Counted from the first letter of the stretch, positions 9,255 through 17,925 are shown. The stretch is 64,000 bases of DNA from Arthrobacter sp. fls2-241-R2A-200 (GCF_030209745.1 NZ_JARVRJ010000010.1:62001-126000); one strand, 5' to 3'. A program made the numbers and translations. Notes: generated by a model from the letters alone, not told the origin.

Positions 9255-10658
9255 GTGACTGAGCTAACCGCGAACACCGCACCTTTCGTAGCAGATCCCC
9301 TCACGAGCACCGCCCAGAGCGGGGCTGCCGACTACCCGGGGCTCGATGCCTGGCGGGACTTGCCGGTCTCCCAGCAGCCCACGTGGTCTGACCAGAACGT
9401 CTTCAAGGCGTCCGTCAAGGAGCTCTCCGCGGTTCCGCCACTGGTTTTTGCCGGAGAGGTTGACGTTCTCCGTGAGCGCCTCGCCGCTGCTGCCCAGGGG
9501 AAAGCCTTCCTGCTGCAGGGAGGCGACTGTGCCGAGACCTTTGAAGCGGCAACGGCGGACAAGATCAGCGCTCGCGTCAAGACCATCCTGCAGATGGCCG
9601 TGGTCCTCACCTATGGCGCCGCCATGCCCGTCATCAAGATGGGGCGCATGGCCGGCCAGTTCGCGAAGCCCCGTTCGTCCAATGATGAAACGCGCGACGG
9701 CGTGACGCTTCCGGCCTACCGCGGTGACATCGTCAACGGTTACGACTTCACACCAGAGTCCCGGGCGCACGATGCCGGCCGGATGCTGAAGGCCTATCAC
9801 ACCTCGGCTTCAACGCTGAACCTCATCCGTGCCTTCACGCAAGGCGGTTTCGCCGACCTTCGGCTGGTCCACCAATGGAATAAAGGCTTCACGGAAAACC
9901 CGGCGCACGCGCGCTATGAGTCATTGGCCCGCGATATCGATCGCGCGATCAAGTTCATGGACTCATGCGGGGCTGACTTTGAAGCCCTCAAGCGGGTGGA
10001 GTTCTTTGCCAGCCACGAGGCTTTGCTGCTCGACTACGAACGTGCGCTGACCCGCATCGATTCCCGGACCGGCCTTCCCTACGACACGTCAGCGCACTTC
10101 CTCTGGATAGGGGAGCGGACCCGGGATCTCGATCATGCCCACGTGGACTTCCTTTCGCGCGTCCGGAACCCGATCGGCGTCAAGCTGGGCCCGACCACCA
10201 GCGGGGACGATGCCCTCCGGTTGATCGACAAACTCGATCCCAACCGCGAACCTGGCCGTCTGACATTCATCACCCGCATGGGCGCCAAGAACATCAGGGA
10301 AAAGCTGCCCGCCGTCGTCGAGCGCGTCACAGCCTCAGGTGCCCAGGTCCTGTGGGTGACGGACCCCATGCACGGCAATACCGTTACCTCGCCGAACGGC
10401 TACAAAACGCGGAACTTCGACGACGTGATCGATGAGGTCCGCGGGTTCTTCGAAGTGCATCATTCTTTGGGAACGGTGCCAGGCGGCCTCCACGTCGAGA
10501 TGACGGGCGACGACGTCGCCGAGTGCCTTGGCGGTGCCGACCCTATCGACCAGGATGCCTTCCTTGACCGGTACGAGTCCGTTTGCGATCCGCGGCTGAA
10601 TCACATGCAGTCCCTCGAGATGGCATTCCTGGTGGCCGGCGCACTCTCCAAGCGGTAG
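9255..10658 (+). CDS. aroG: Class II 3-deoxy-D-arabino-heptulosonate 7-phosphate synthase
   Basis: Condenses phosphoenolpyruvate with erythrose-4-phosphate, the first step of the shikimate pathway; cytoplasmic and metal-dependent. At 467 residues it has the plant/actinobacterial class II length. Motifs include LLQGGDCAETF (metal-binding Cys), MGRMAGQFAKPRS, GEVDVLRERL, GVKLGPTTS, WVTDPMHGNT and GGLHVEMTGDDVAECLGG. Start GTG 9255 sits 6 nt after a -10 box. It is convergent with the pknL-like gene, as is the mycobacterial pair, and a shared hairpin separates them. In mycobacteria the enzyme is feedback inhibited and complexes with chorismate mutase; no partner gene is in this window. Confidence 0.97.
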   Translation: MTELTANTAPFVADPLTSTAQSGAADYPGLDAWRDLPVSQQPTWSDQNVFKASVKELSAVPPLVFAGEVDVLRERLAAAAQGKAFLLQGGDCAETFEAATADKISARVKTILQMAVVLTYGAAMPVIKMGRMAGQFAKPRSSNDETRDGVTLPAYRGDIVNGYDFTPESRAHDAGRMLKAYHTSASTLNLIRAFTQGGFADLRLVHQWNKGFTENPAHARYESLARDIDRAIKFMDSCGADFEALKRVEFFASHEALLLDYERALTRIDSRTGLPYDTSAHFLWIGERTRDLDHAHVDFLSRVRNPIGVKLGPTTSGDDALRLIDKLDPNREPGRLTFITRMGAKNIREKLPAVVERVTASGAQVLWVTDPMHGNTVTSPNGYKTRNFDDVIDEVRGFFEVHHSLGTVPGGLHVEMTGDDVAECLGGADPIDQDAFLDRYESVCDPRLNHMQSLEMAFLVAGALSKR

Positions 10659-10680
10659 TGCTCCCTGGGCTCACACCACG

Positions 10681-10738
10681 GGCTCACAGTAACGCTCACA
10701 CCACCGCTCACACCACCGTGAGCGTTACTGTGGAGCCC
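10681..10738. terminator. Convergent hairpin between aroG and the PASTA kinase gene
   Basis: A 15-bp perfect stem (10685-10699 with 10718-10732) extends for 5 bp beyond a one-base bulge, with an 18-base loop. The right arm lies inside the last codons of the kinase gene. The element GCTCACACCAC occurs three times here. Confidence 0.6.
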
Positions 10739-12777
10739 TCGGGAGCCTCAGTGTTCACAGGGTCCTGGTCGCGGACTGTGTTGAAGAATCCGCCCAGGAC
10801 CTTGTTCAGCCGCACATCAAAGCCGAGCGCGCGGAGCTCCTTCTCGGCGGCGTTGGCTTGCTTGCCGATGAAGCTCGGAACCTTGACCATCTTGGGGCCC
10901 TTGGACACCGTAAGGGTCACTGTGCCGCCCTTGGCCAGCGTTCCATTGGCCGGGGACTGTGACACGACGGAGCCTTGCGGGACCTTTTTGTCGTTGACTG
11001 TTTCCGGAGCGACCACGGGCGTCAATCCTGCGTCCTTGAGCGCCTTAACGGCCTCATCCTGAGTGAGGTTGCGGACGTCCGGGACCGGGATAGGTTGCGG
11101 ACCTTTGGAAACCACCAACGCCACAGGAGTTCCATGCCGCACAGCCGTGCCCTGCGCAGGATCCTGGGAGAGGACCGTGCCCGCAGGGGCATGATCATCG
11201 AAGGCTTCAGTGATGTTACCCAGCGTCATCCGGGCGGCGTTCAGGGCCGTCTTGGCGTCGGCCAAACTGGACCCGCTGAGCCCCGGAAGCGGGAAGAGTT
11301 GCGCGCCCTTGGAAACGAAGAGCTCTATGGGCTGGAACTTCCGAACCGTTTGACCCGATTCAGGCTTTGTCCCCACGGCAAGGCCGCTTGAGACGTCGTC
11401 GTCATAGACGTCCTCGGGCTCCGACTGGAACCCGGCCGTGCGCAGTAATTGCTGGGCTTCGGCCACTGTCTTGTTCTTGACATCCGGGACGGTTCCAGGC
11501 GAGCCCGGTCCCATGCCAAAAAACCAGCCGGCAGTCGCAGCGAGCAGTGCCAGGACCACGATGATGATGATCCAGATGACGGCTCGACGGCGTGGATTAC
11601 CCTCCCGCAACTGACGAACGGGAGTTGCCGCCAACCGCGCCTGGTCCTTGGCCTCCTGGCGTTCGAGCCGTTTCAGCTGCCGTTTGCCGGGTGGACGAAG
11701 GTCTTTGTCCGCATCGATTTCCGCGAGTGAACCAAGCCCGGCATGCCGGCTCGGGCTGCCTGCAGGTGAGAGAACGGTGGTCGGGTTGCTCTGGCGCGGA
11801 ATGAATTCGGTTGCCGAAGGCAGGTCCCGGGGTAGGGCTCGGGTGTGGTTGGTCCCTTCATTGGCCAATACCACCGTGGCGCCCGCTGGTGCCGACGCCT
11901 CCTGTGATGCAGGCCTGTGGTCCAATTGTTCGTCAGTCAGGGAGGTGCGGATGTGTCGGAGTTCGGTGAGGAGGGCTGTTCCGTCAACGGGCCTGTTCTC
12001 GGCTTCCGTTGCCGTGCACCACTGCACCAACTCATCGAGGTCCTCGGCGAGGCCCGGCGTCACCTCGGAGGGGCGGCCAACGGTCGAATTGACATGCTGG
12101 TATGCAACCTGGATGGGGGTATCACCCGCATACGGCTGCGTGCCGGTCAGCATCTCGTAGAGCATGATGCCCGTTGAGTAGATGTCGCTACGGGCATCTG
12201 CGGGCTGGCCAAGCACAAGCTCCGGGGCCAGGTAGGCGACAGTGCCGATCAGTGCGCCAGTGCTCGTATTAGCTGAGACTGCCCGCGCGAGGCCGAAGTC
12301 TCCGACTTTGATACGACCATCGGCAGCTATGAGGACATTCTCAGGTTTGACATCGCGGTGGATCAGCCCTGCGGCATGCGCGGCAGCCAGTCCCTCGATG
12401 AGCGGGTCGATGAGGGCGAGGGCCAGTCGGGGAGTGAGGGCGCCTTGCTCGGTCAGCACGTCGCGAAGGGTGTGCCCCTTGACGTACTCCATCACAAGGT
12501 ACGCAAGGTGGCCGTCTTGGCCTTGGTCCAGGACTCCCACGATGTGCGGGTGGGACAAGCTTGCGGCCGCTTTTGCTTCCTGGCTCAGTCTTTGCAGGAA
12601 AACGGGGTCATCAGCCAGGTGCGGATGCAGCACCTTGAGGGCTACGTCACGTTCAAGCCGCCGGTCGGTGGCCAAATAAACCGTGGACATTCCGCCTCTG
12701 GCCACACGGGAGCGGACTTCGTAGCGGCCGTCCACGGTGGTCCCGATGAGGTGGTCCTGCGTTGCTTCTTGCACCAT
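10708..12777 (-). CDS. pknL: PASTA-domain Ser/Thr protein kinase, PknL-like
   Basis: Membrane Hanks-type kinase of 689 residues. It has a glycine loop (ARGGMSTVY, 26-34), ATP lysine K48, catalytic HRDVKPEN (D142), DFG (D160), activation loop with T171, T173 and T179, and APE. A juxtamembrane linker rich in Lys and Arg leads to one transmembrane helix (399-420), then four extracellular PASTA repeats (about 428-689), which in this family sense muropeptides or lipid II. ATG 12777 has AGGA 4 nt upstream; GTG 12774 is an alternative. The mycobacterial pknL lies between aroG and the Rv2175c gene and phosphorylates that protein; a homologue lies 1.7 kb away here. The LysM transglycosylase gene is 73 bp upstream in the same direction. 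Confidence 0.93.
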   Translation of the reverse strand: MVQEATQDHLIGTTVDGRYEVRSRVARGGMSTVYLATDRRLERDVALKVLHPHLADDPVFLQRLSQEAKAAASLSHPHIVGVLDQGQDGHLAYLVMEYVKGHTLRDVLTEQGALTPRLALALIDPLIEGLAAAHAAGLIHRDVKPENVLIAADGRIKVGDFGLARAVSANTSTGALIGTVAYLAPELVLGQPADARSDIYSTGIMLYEMLTGTQPYAGDTPIQVAYQHVNSTVGRPSEVTPGLAEDLDELVQWCTATEAENRPVDGTALLTELRHIRTSLTDEQLDHRPASQEASAPAGATVVLANEGTNHTRALPRDLPSATEFIPRQSNPTTVLSPAGSPSRHAGLGSLAEIDADKDLRPPGKRQLKRLERQEAKDQARLAATPVRQLREGNPRRRAVIWIIIIVVLALLAATAGWFFGMGPGSPGTVPDVKNKTVAEAQQLLRTAGFQSEPEDVYDDDVSSGLAVGTKPESGQTVRKFQPIELFVSKGAQLFPLPGLSGSSLADAKTALNAARMTLGNITEAFDDHAPAGTVLSQDPAQGTAVRHGTPVALVVSKGPQPIPVPDVRNLTQDEAVKALKDAGLTPVVAPETVNDKKVPQGSVVSQSPANGTLAKGGTVTLTVSKGPKMVKVPSFIGKQANAAEKELRALGFDVRLNKVLGGFFNTVRDQDPVNTEAPEGSTVTLTVV

Positions 12778-12850
12778 ATGATCCTAAACGAGGCAGGGAA
12801 GGGACCCGAATCCCTCCGGATCCAGACCCCTTCCGGGTGCAGGGCAGTGC

Positions 12851-14200
12851 TTAGGCAAAAGTGCGCTGGCGCGCCTTGATTGACGCGACGTAGCGTTTGG
12901 TGTCGTCATACATTCCGTACTTGCTCACGGAATACGCGCCTTGGTAGTAGCCCGCGATCGCGGTGTCGACGTCCTTGCTGGTTGCGACCAAGGCCCGGAT
13001 GATGGCCACCCCGGCCGTGGCGTTGTCGTAAGGATCGAGAAGGTTGAGCTTACGTCCCACCAGATCTGAGGCCCATTGTCCGGAGGACGGGATGACCTGC
13101 ATGGTGCCAATGGCGTTGGCAGGGGAAACTGCCCGCTGGTCAAAGCCTGATTCCTGCTCGGCGAAGGCCAGGGCCAGCGAGGGGGTAACTCCCATGCGAA
13201 CAGCGGTATCCCGCACGATGGTCTTCATCTCGGCCCGGGTAGGCACGGGGGCCGCATTGAGCAGGGCCTTGTTGGCGTTGGCGGAGCTGACAACCGCCGG
13301 CGGATAGGTGTAGCCCAGGAAGGTGCTGGGAACCAAGGGCTTGGTGTTTACTGCCGGCGGCGTGGCAGTGCCGGGAATGGTCAATTTCTGGCCAGGGTAG
13401 ATGACGGTGGTGGCCGTGACGTTGTTAGCGGACATCAACGCTGCCAGGGAGACGCCGTTCCGCGAAGCGATGGAGCTCAGGGTGTCGCCGGCCTTGATGG
13501 TGTAGGAACCACCCGCCGTCGTCGTGGCCGGTGCCTGCGGGGCTGCTGGAGCCGCTGGTGCGGCTGGCGCCGCTGGAGCGGAGGAGCCTGCGCTGACGAT
13601 AATCTTCTGCCCCGGGTAAATGATGGAGCTTCCATTGAGCCCGTTCCACCGGAAGACGTCGGACAGCGGGACACCGTACTTATAGGCGATCCCGCCCAGG
13701 GTATCGCCCGAAACCACTGTGTAGGTGGTCGCTCCGGTTGCGCCGCTGCTCGGAGCTGCCGGCGCGGCGGGCTGTGCCGGCGCCGCGGGCGCGGTTCCTG
13801 TGAGCTTGATGGTCTGGCCCGGGTAGATGAGCGTCGTGGCCGTCAGGTTGTTCAACCGCAGAACAGTGGAAGTGTCCAGGTTGAACCGTCGCGCAATGGC
13901 ACTGATGGTATCGCCGCGGACGATCGTGTAGCTGCTCGGGACCGTCGGGGCCATGGGACGCAAGGCCGCGGGAATAGTCGAAGCAACCTCTTGTGCCGGG
14001 ATGAAGGTTCCCAAGGCAGCTGCTTGCGCCTTCATGGCGGCCGCGAGGGTAGCCGGAATCTTGTTCACCTGGGGGGCAGGCATGGCCACGGACGGCTGGG
14101 CCAAGGCAAGGGAGGACAGGACAACGGCTGGGAGCGCAGCCGTTGTAGCCGCAATAACGGGCATGCTCATGGGTCTTTTTGGCGAGCGGGGCGTCGTCAT
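12851..14200 (-). CDS. Secreted LysM lytic transglycosylase
   Basis: A 449-residue exported peptidoglycan hydrolase. After an N-terminal signal peptide (basic start, hydrophobic core AATTAALPAVVLSSLALA, cleavage near residue 35-40) come three LysM modules beginning SYTIVRGDT, TYTVVSGDT and SYTIKAGDT, each ending IYPGQ, separated by Ala/Pro linkers. The C-terminal SLT domain has the catalytic glutamate in AFAEQESGFDQ, then AIGTMQVIPSSG and YYQGAYSVSKYG. It is expected to cleave glycan strands in the wall. The start is reassigned to ATG 14200, which has GAGGA 8 nt upstream; the long upstream extension only translates the 9-bp repeat array. It is probably cotranscribed with the PASTA kinase gene and is an insertion relative to the mycobacterial gene order. 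Confidence 0.93.
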   Translation of the reverse strand: MTTPRSPKRPMSMPVIAATTAALPAVVLSSLALAQPSVAMPAPQVNKIPATLAAAMKAQAAALGTFIPAQEVASTIPAALRPMAPTVPSSYTIVRGDTISAIARRFNLDTSTVLRLNNLTATTLIYPGQTIKLTGTAPAAPAQPAAPAAPSSGATGATTYTVVSGDTLGGIAYKYGVPLSDVFRWNGLNGSSIIYPGQKIIVSAGSSAPAAPAAPAAPAAPQAPATTTAGGSYTIKAGDTLSSIASRNGVSLAALMSANNVTATTVIYPGQKLTIPGTATPPAVNTKPLVPSTFLGYTYPPAVVSSANANKALLNAAPVPTRAEMKTIVRDTAVRMGVTPSLALAFAEQESGFDQRAVSPANAIGTMQVIPSSGQWASDLVGRKLNLLDPYDNATAGVAIIRALVATSKDVDTAIAGYYQGAYSVSKYGMYDDTKRYVASIKARQRTFA

Positions 14201-14234
14201 GAAGGGGTTCCTCATCTCGAACAGCGGCGGGATT

Positions 14235-14303
14235 GTTATCGCTGTTATCAGTGTTATCAACGTTATCAGTGTTATCAATGTTACCGATGTTACAAATGTG
14301 ATC
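14235..14303. repeat. Eight 9-bp direct repeats upstream of the transglycosylase gene
   Basis: Hexamers GTTATC, GTTATC, GTTATC, GTTATC, GTTATC, GTTACC, GTTACA and GTGATC begin at 14235, 14244, 14253, 14262, 14271, 14280, 14289 and 14298, an exact 9-bp period. On the gene's own strand they read as spaced GATAAC and GTAAC elements. They lie 35-103 bp upstream of ATG 14200, so an operator array, possibly for MtrA, is the favoured reading; see findings. Confidence 0.85.
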
Positions 14304-14465
14304 TCTGCGAATCTCTCACACTTATGCACGCGGCACAACAATTCCGCACGTTCGGAAAGCCTTGCCTCATTTAGTGCAAAGAAAATGCTGCTTTTGTGCG
14401 CCGTATGAGCTCGCCCGCCGCCCCTCGGCTAGGCGCCAGGCCGGGCGACATGGCAACCTTGGTCT

Positions 14466-14819
14466 GTGAGTAATGTAGAAAGCCTTGTTTCCGAATGGCT
14501 GCCACTGCCGGATGTGGCTGAGCAACTGGACGTTTCCATCACCAAAGTTCACGGACTGTTGGACGAGCGCGCCATCGTCGCCGTCAGGCTGGGGGAGCGA
14601 AAGATACGCTCCGTCCCGGCACTGTTCTTACAGGACGGACACGTTGTGGACAGCTTGAAGGGGACTATCGCGGTTCTCGGCGACGCCGGTTACACCGACG
14701 AAGAGCTGATCACGTGGCTGTTTACAGCCGACGAATCATTGCGGGGACGGCCGATTGACGCCCTGCGCGAGGGGCGGAAGACCGAAATCCGGCGCCGGGC
14801 CCAGTCTTTGGCCTGGTAA
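14466..14819 (+). CDS. Rv2175c-like DNA-binding protein
   Basis: A 117-residue cytoplasmic protein. An N-terminal winged helix-turn-helix covers about residues 10-50 (WLPLPDVAEQLDVSITKVHG, then the wing-like IVAVRLGERKIRS), followed by a helical C-terminal part (YTDEELITWLF to the end). It matches in length and layout the mycobacterial Rv2175c regulator, a PknL substrate, and lies between the pknL-like and idsA2-like genes as in mycobacteria. Start GTG 14466. It is divergent from the LysM transglycosylase gene across the repeat array. The target DNA is unknown. The stop codon lies in the first copy of a 16-bp tandem duplication. Confidence 0.85.
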   Translation: MSNVESLVSEWLPLPDVAEQLDVSITKVHGLLDERAIVAVRLGERKIRSVPALFLQDGHVVDSLKGTIAVLGDAGYTDEELITWLFTADESLRGRPIDALREGRKTEIRRRAQSLAW

Positions 14820-14836
14820 CTCTTTGGCCTGGTAAC
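14805..14836. repeat. 16-bp tandem duplication across a stop codon
   Basis: TCTTTGGCCTGGTAAC occurs at 14805-14820 and again at 14821-14836. The first copy supplies the last codons and stop of the DNA-binding protein gene. Confidence 0.9.
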
Positions 14837-14845
14837 AGAAACGAG

Positions 14846-14875
14846 CGACGACGGCGGCCCCGGCCGCCGTCGTCG
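14846..14875. terminator. Bidirectional terminator, Rv2175c-like gene and idsA2
   Basis: A perfect 14-bp GC-rich stem (14846-14859 with 14862-14875) with a two-base loop lies between convergent genes. Confidence 0.8.
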
Positions 14876-14911
14876 TCATCTCTAACTGGTGGGGTACTGA
14901 CCCGTGATGCC

Positions 14912-16006
14912 TTAGGCCGCCCGGCTGACCGCCGCTTCGGCGAGTGCCCGCAACGCCGTCAACGGTAGTTCCTCCAGCGGGAGCCGGCCCAGCGCTTCGA
15001 AGGCCTGATCGCTCAACTCAGCAATGAGGGTCTCCGTGGCATCGAGCGCGCCGCTGTCCACGATGATGCTGCGGATCCGGGCAATGTCGTCCTCACCCAG
15101 GTCCGGGTTGCCCAGCTCGCGGTCGAGGTAGGCAGCCTGCTCCTCAGGGGCCCGATTGAGGGCAAAGCCCACTAACACAGTACGTTTGCCCTCCCGAAGG
15201 TCGTCACCGGCCGGCTTGCCGGTGGTCTCAGGGTCGCCAAAAACGCCGAGGATGTCGTCGCGCAATTGGAACGCTTCGCCAAGGGGCAGCGAGAATTCCG
15301 AATACCCCGCCAGCAAATCGGGCGACGCCCCAGCCAGTGCACCGCCCATGGCCAGCGGATGCTCCGTGGAGTATTTTGCCGACTTGTACCGAATGATCGA
15401 CTTGGCCCTGTCAACGGCGCCCGCACGTTGGCGTACCGGGCCGGCTACCTCTTCCAAAATGTCGAGATACTGCCCGGCCATGACTTCTGCCCGCATGACG
15501 TTGAAGATCGCACGCGCGCTGGTCCCGGACCCGGCCCGCTGGCCGATCTCGGTGAAGGATTGCTCGCTGAAGGACAAGCAGAGATCTCCAGTGAGAATTG
15601 CTGCTGCGTGCCCGAACCTTTCGTTGTCCAATGCCCAGCCGCTGTCCTCGTGCAGCTGGCCGAATAGCCTATGCACGCTGGGTCCTCCCCGGCGCGTATC
15701 GGATCGGTCGATAATGTCATCGTGGATCAATGCAGCGGCCTGGAAGAGCTCCAAAGCGCACCCCGCTGTGACGATCGATGGGTCATTGGCAGATCCACCT
15801 GCCCCTCTCCACCCCCAGTAGCACATCAGTGCGCGCAGCCGCTTCCCGCCAGTTACCAACGTGGAGATGGACTCGATGAGCGGTGCGGCGTCCGGGGAGA
15901 TTCCGGACATCAGGTTTTGCTGTTCCTGGAGGAAGCCCGTGAGTTTTTCGGCGACCCCTGCCCTGAATCGGTCCTGCTCGGATGCGACGAGGGGATTCAG
16001 TGTCAC
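14912..16006 (-). CDS. idsA2: Polyprenyl diphosphate synthase (geranylgeranyl type)
   Basis: Condenses isopentenyl diphosphate with allylic diphosphates to build C15-C20 or longer prenyl chains. It is 364 residues, with the first aspartate-rich motif HDDIIDRSDTRRG, GKRLRAL substrate loop, and second aspartate motif LRDDILGVFGD, the actinobacterial variant of DDxxD. Start GTG 16006 overlaps the upstream lipoprotein stop by 4 bp (GTGA), so the two are translationally coupled. It is the counterpart of mycobacterial idsA2 (Rv2173) by neighbourhood. Chain length cannot be fixed from sequence; a role in lipid carriers, quinones or carotenoids is possible. Confidence 0.92.
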   Translation of the reverse strand: MTLNPLVASEQDRFRAGVAEKLTGFLQEQQNLMSGISPDAAPLIESISTLVTGGKRLRALMCYWGWRGAGGSANDPSIVTAGCALELFQAAALIHDDIIDRSDTRRGGPSVHRLFGQLHEDSGWALDNERFGHAAAILTGDLCLSFSEQSFTEIGQRAGSGTSARAIFNVMRAEVMAGQYLDILEEVAGPVRQRAGAVDRAKSIIRYKSAKYSTEHPLAMGGALAGASPDLLAGYSEFSLPLGEAFQLRDDILGVFGDPETTGKPAGDDLREGKRTVLVGFALNRAPEEQAAYLDRELGNPDLGEDDIARIRSIIVDSGALDATETLIAELSDQAFEALGRLPLEELPLTALRALAEAAVSRAA

Positions 16007-16587
16007 TTGAGAGACCCGGCGGCTACGTTCGCACCAATGGTGAACGTTGAGACGCCCTCCTTTTGCCTGATCGAGACGTTGACGGTCTCGTTGTCGCCGC
16101 GGATGAAGTTAATCGAGGTGACCGCTCCCACGGCCTCGGGGCCGGGTACCACCTTGAATCCCTGGGCCTCCAGGGAAGTCTTGTAGTAGTCCACCACACT
16201 CTCCGGGGGCGCCTTGACCGCACCAACCAGCGCCACCGTGGCGGGGGAGTTGGTCTTATCAAAGCTGCTGGAGCGGACGCTTGTGGCCGGCATCACGGGA
16301 ATGAGTTGCTGGGGGAACCCTGCAACCAGGGCGCCGACAGTGGCCGTGGCACTTGGCACGGGCGAACCGGACGACGACGAACCCGGCGACGCCGAGCTGC
16401 TCGGGCTTGCCGACGCTGACGCTGAACCCGACGTCGTGCTCTTTGGAGAAGGCGATGACGTCGTCGCGCCCGCAGAGGAGGGTGCTGCTGAACCGCTGGG
16501 CTGGGGGGTGCAAGCAGCGACTGCCACCGCGAGGCTCGCTGCGAGCAGGGCAAACCCTCGCGCTTGAGGAGTTCCGAAGAGCTTCAC
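16003..16587 (-). CDS. Putative lipoprotein, function unknown
   Basis: A 194-residue exported protein. The N-terminus is a lipoprotein signal: basic start, hydrophobic core, and lipobox AVAAC with the modified Cys at residue 26. About 55 residues of Ser/Pro/Ala/Thr-rich linker follow, then a compact domain (about 85-194) with the segments KAPPESVVDYYKTSLEAQGF and SINFIRGDNETVNVSIRQ, resembling small beta-sheet domains in actinobacterial lipoproteins. Start GTG 16587 is preceded by AAGGAAGGAT. It overlaps the polyprenyl synthase gene by 4 bp. No family was recognised. Confidence 0.8.
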   Translation of the reverse strand: MKLFGTPQARGFALLAASLAVAVAACTPQPSGSAAPSSAGATTSSPSPKSTTSGSASASASPSSSASPGSSSSGSPVPSATATVGALVAGFPQQLIPVMPATSVRSSSFDKTNSPATVALVGAVKAPPESVVDYYKTSLEAQGFKVVPGPEAVGAVTSINFIRGDNETVNVSIRQKEGVSTFTIGANVAAGSLK

Positions 16588-16649
16588 AGGGGGTATCCTT
16601 CCTTGGGCTTTCGCCGGATCGTGCCTCCAGTTTAGTCAGTGGCCGGGCA

Positions 16650-16655
16650 TAGTAT
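16650..16655 (+). promoter_or_regulatory. -10 box of leaderless dinB mRNA
   Basis: TAGTAT ends 7 nt before the GTG at 16663, and no ribosome site is present. This decides between starts 16639 and 16663. Confidence 0.45.
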
Positions 16656-16662
16656 TGCCGGT

Positions 16663-17925
16663 GTGAGTCAGGAAGCATCCAGCAGCGCCCCGGGCACCGG
16701 CGTCGTGCCCCCAAGCAGCGCCGGTGATGTCCTGCAAAAATGGCGGCGAACCAGCATTCTCCATGTGGATATGGACGCCTTTTTCGTTTCCGTGGAACTC
16801 CGCACCAGGCCCGAACTGATCGGCAAGCCCGTGATCGTGGGGTTCCCTGCTGAACGGTCCGTTGTCCTCTCTGCGTCTTATGAAGCCCGGGCCACCGGGG
16901 TGAAATCTGCGATGCCCATGGCCATTGCCATGCGCAGGTGTCCCTCCGCGATCATTATTAACCCGCGCCACTCAGAGTACTACGAGGTTTCAGCCCAGCT
17001 CATGGGGATTTTTGCCTCCATTACCGATCTCGTCGAGCCACTGAGCGTTGATGAAGCGTTCCTCGACGTCGGTGGTGCTATCCGGCGCTTGGGGTCGCCG
17101 CTGGACATTGGTCACCTCATCCGCCGCCGGGTGCGTGCCGAACTGGGAATCACGGCTTCAGTAGGGATTGCCAGTACCAAGTTCGTTGCCAAGATCGCAT
17201 CCACCCGCTGCAAGCCCAACGGGATTCTGCAAATTGATGCCGAAGATACCATCGCGTACCTGCACAGCCTCCCGGTCAACGCTTTGTGGGGTGTTGGCGG
17301 CAAAACCGGCGAGGTCCTTGCCCGCTTGGGGATCCGTACTGTGGCGGACGTGGCGGCCACTCCCGTTGCCACGCTGAAACGAGTCCTGGGCGCAAGTGGA
17401 GAGCACGTGCACAGGCTCTCCATGGGTATTGATCCGCGGCCGGTGACGCCCACGAGGCTGGAAAAGAGCATCGGGGCGGAAGAGACATTTTCCTCGGATA
17501 CAGCTGATGACGCAGTGTTGCGCAGGGAACTGCTGCGGCTTTCGCACCGGACCGCCGCCCGGTTGCGGAGTTCCGGCATGGTGGCCAGGACGGTGGCTTT
17601 AAAACTTCGGTATGCGGACTTTTCAACGGTGACGCGGAGCCGGACCGTCCACGTGGCGGTCGACAGCGCTCAACTGATCTACCAAGTCGCCGTGCAACTG
17701 ATGGAGTCACTGGGCGCGCGGCCCATGTCTGTCCGCCTGGTGGGGATACGCGCGGAACAGCTTGAACCTGCCGAGGAGACCTCGCTCCAGTTAAGCCTTG
17801 ACCGCCGGGACGACAACTGGCGGGCGGCTGAGCAGGCCTTGGACAGGGTCTCTGAGCGCTTCGGATCCAAGAAACTCCTGCCAGCCAGGCTCCTCGAGTC
17901 AGGGAAGCCGCCGGCCGAACAGTGA
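16663..17925 (+). CDS. dinB: DNA polymerase IV (Y family)
   Basis: Error-prone translesion polymerase of 420 residues. The palm domain has the metal-binding motifs HVDMDAFFVSVE and EPLSVDEAFLDV; then helix-hairpin-helix (LPVNALWGVGGKTGEVLARLG), thumb and little-finger domains follow. There is no clear C-terminal beta-clamp motif of the QxxLxLF type: the closest is LQLSLD near residue 375. Start GTG 16663 is preferred to GTG 16639 because of the -10 spacing; the difference is eight residues. It is divergent from the lipoprotein gene. No LexA-type site was seen upstream. Confidence 0.93.
   Translation: MSQEASSSAPGTGVVPPSSAGDVLQKWRRTSILHVDMDAFFVSVELRTRPELIGKPVIVGFPAERSVVLSASYEARATGVKSAMPMAIAMRRCPSAIIINPRHSEYYEVSAQLMGIFASITDLVEPLSVDEAFLDVGGAIRRLGSPLDIGHLIRRRVRAELGITASVGIASTKFVAKIASTRCKPNGILQIDAEDTIAYLHSLPVNALWGVGGKTGEVLARLGIRTVADVAATPVATLKRVLGASGEHVHRLSMGIDPRPVTPTRLEKSIGAEETFSSDTADDAVLRRELLRLSHRTAARLRSSGMVARTVALKLRYADFSTVTRSRTVHVAVDSAQLIYQVAVQLMESLGARPMSVRLVGIRAEQLEPAEETSLQLSLDRRDDNWRAAEQALDRVSERFGSKKLLPARLLESGKPPAEQ

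Noticed and set aside
12785..12850. Terminator between the LysM gene and the PASTA kinase gene
   Set aside because: Only a short ACCCG/CGGGT match was found; read-through from one gene to the other is equally likely.
14201..14465. A c-di-AMP (ydaO-type) riboswitch upstream of the wall hydrolase gene
   Set aside because: Such riboswitches occur before actinobacterial wall hydrolase genes, but the conserved stems could not be identified; the 9-bp repeat array dominates the region.
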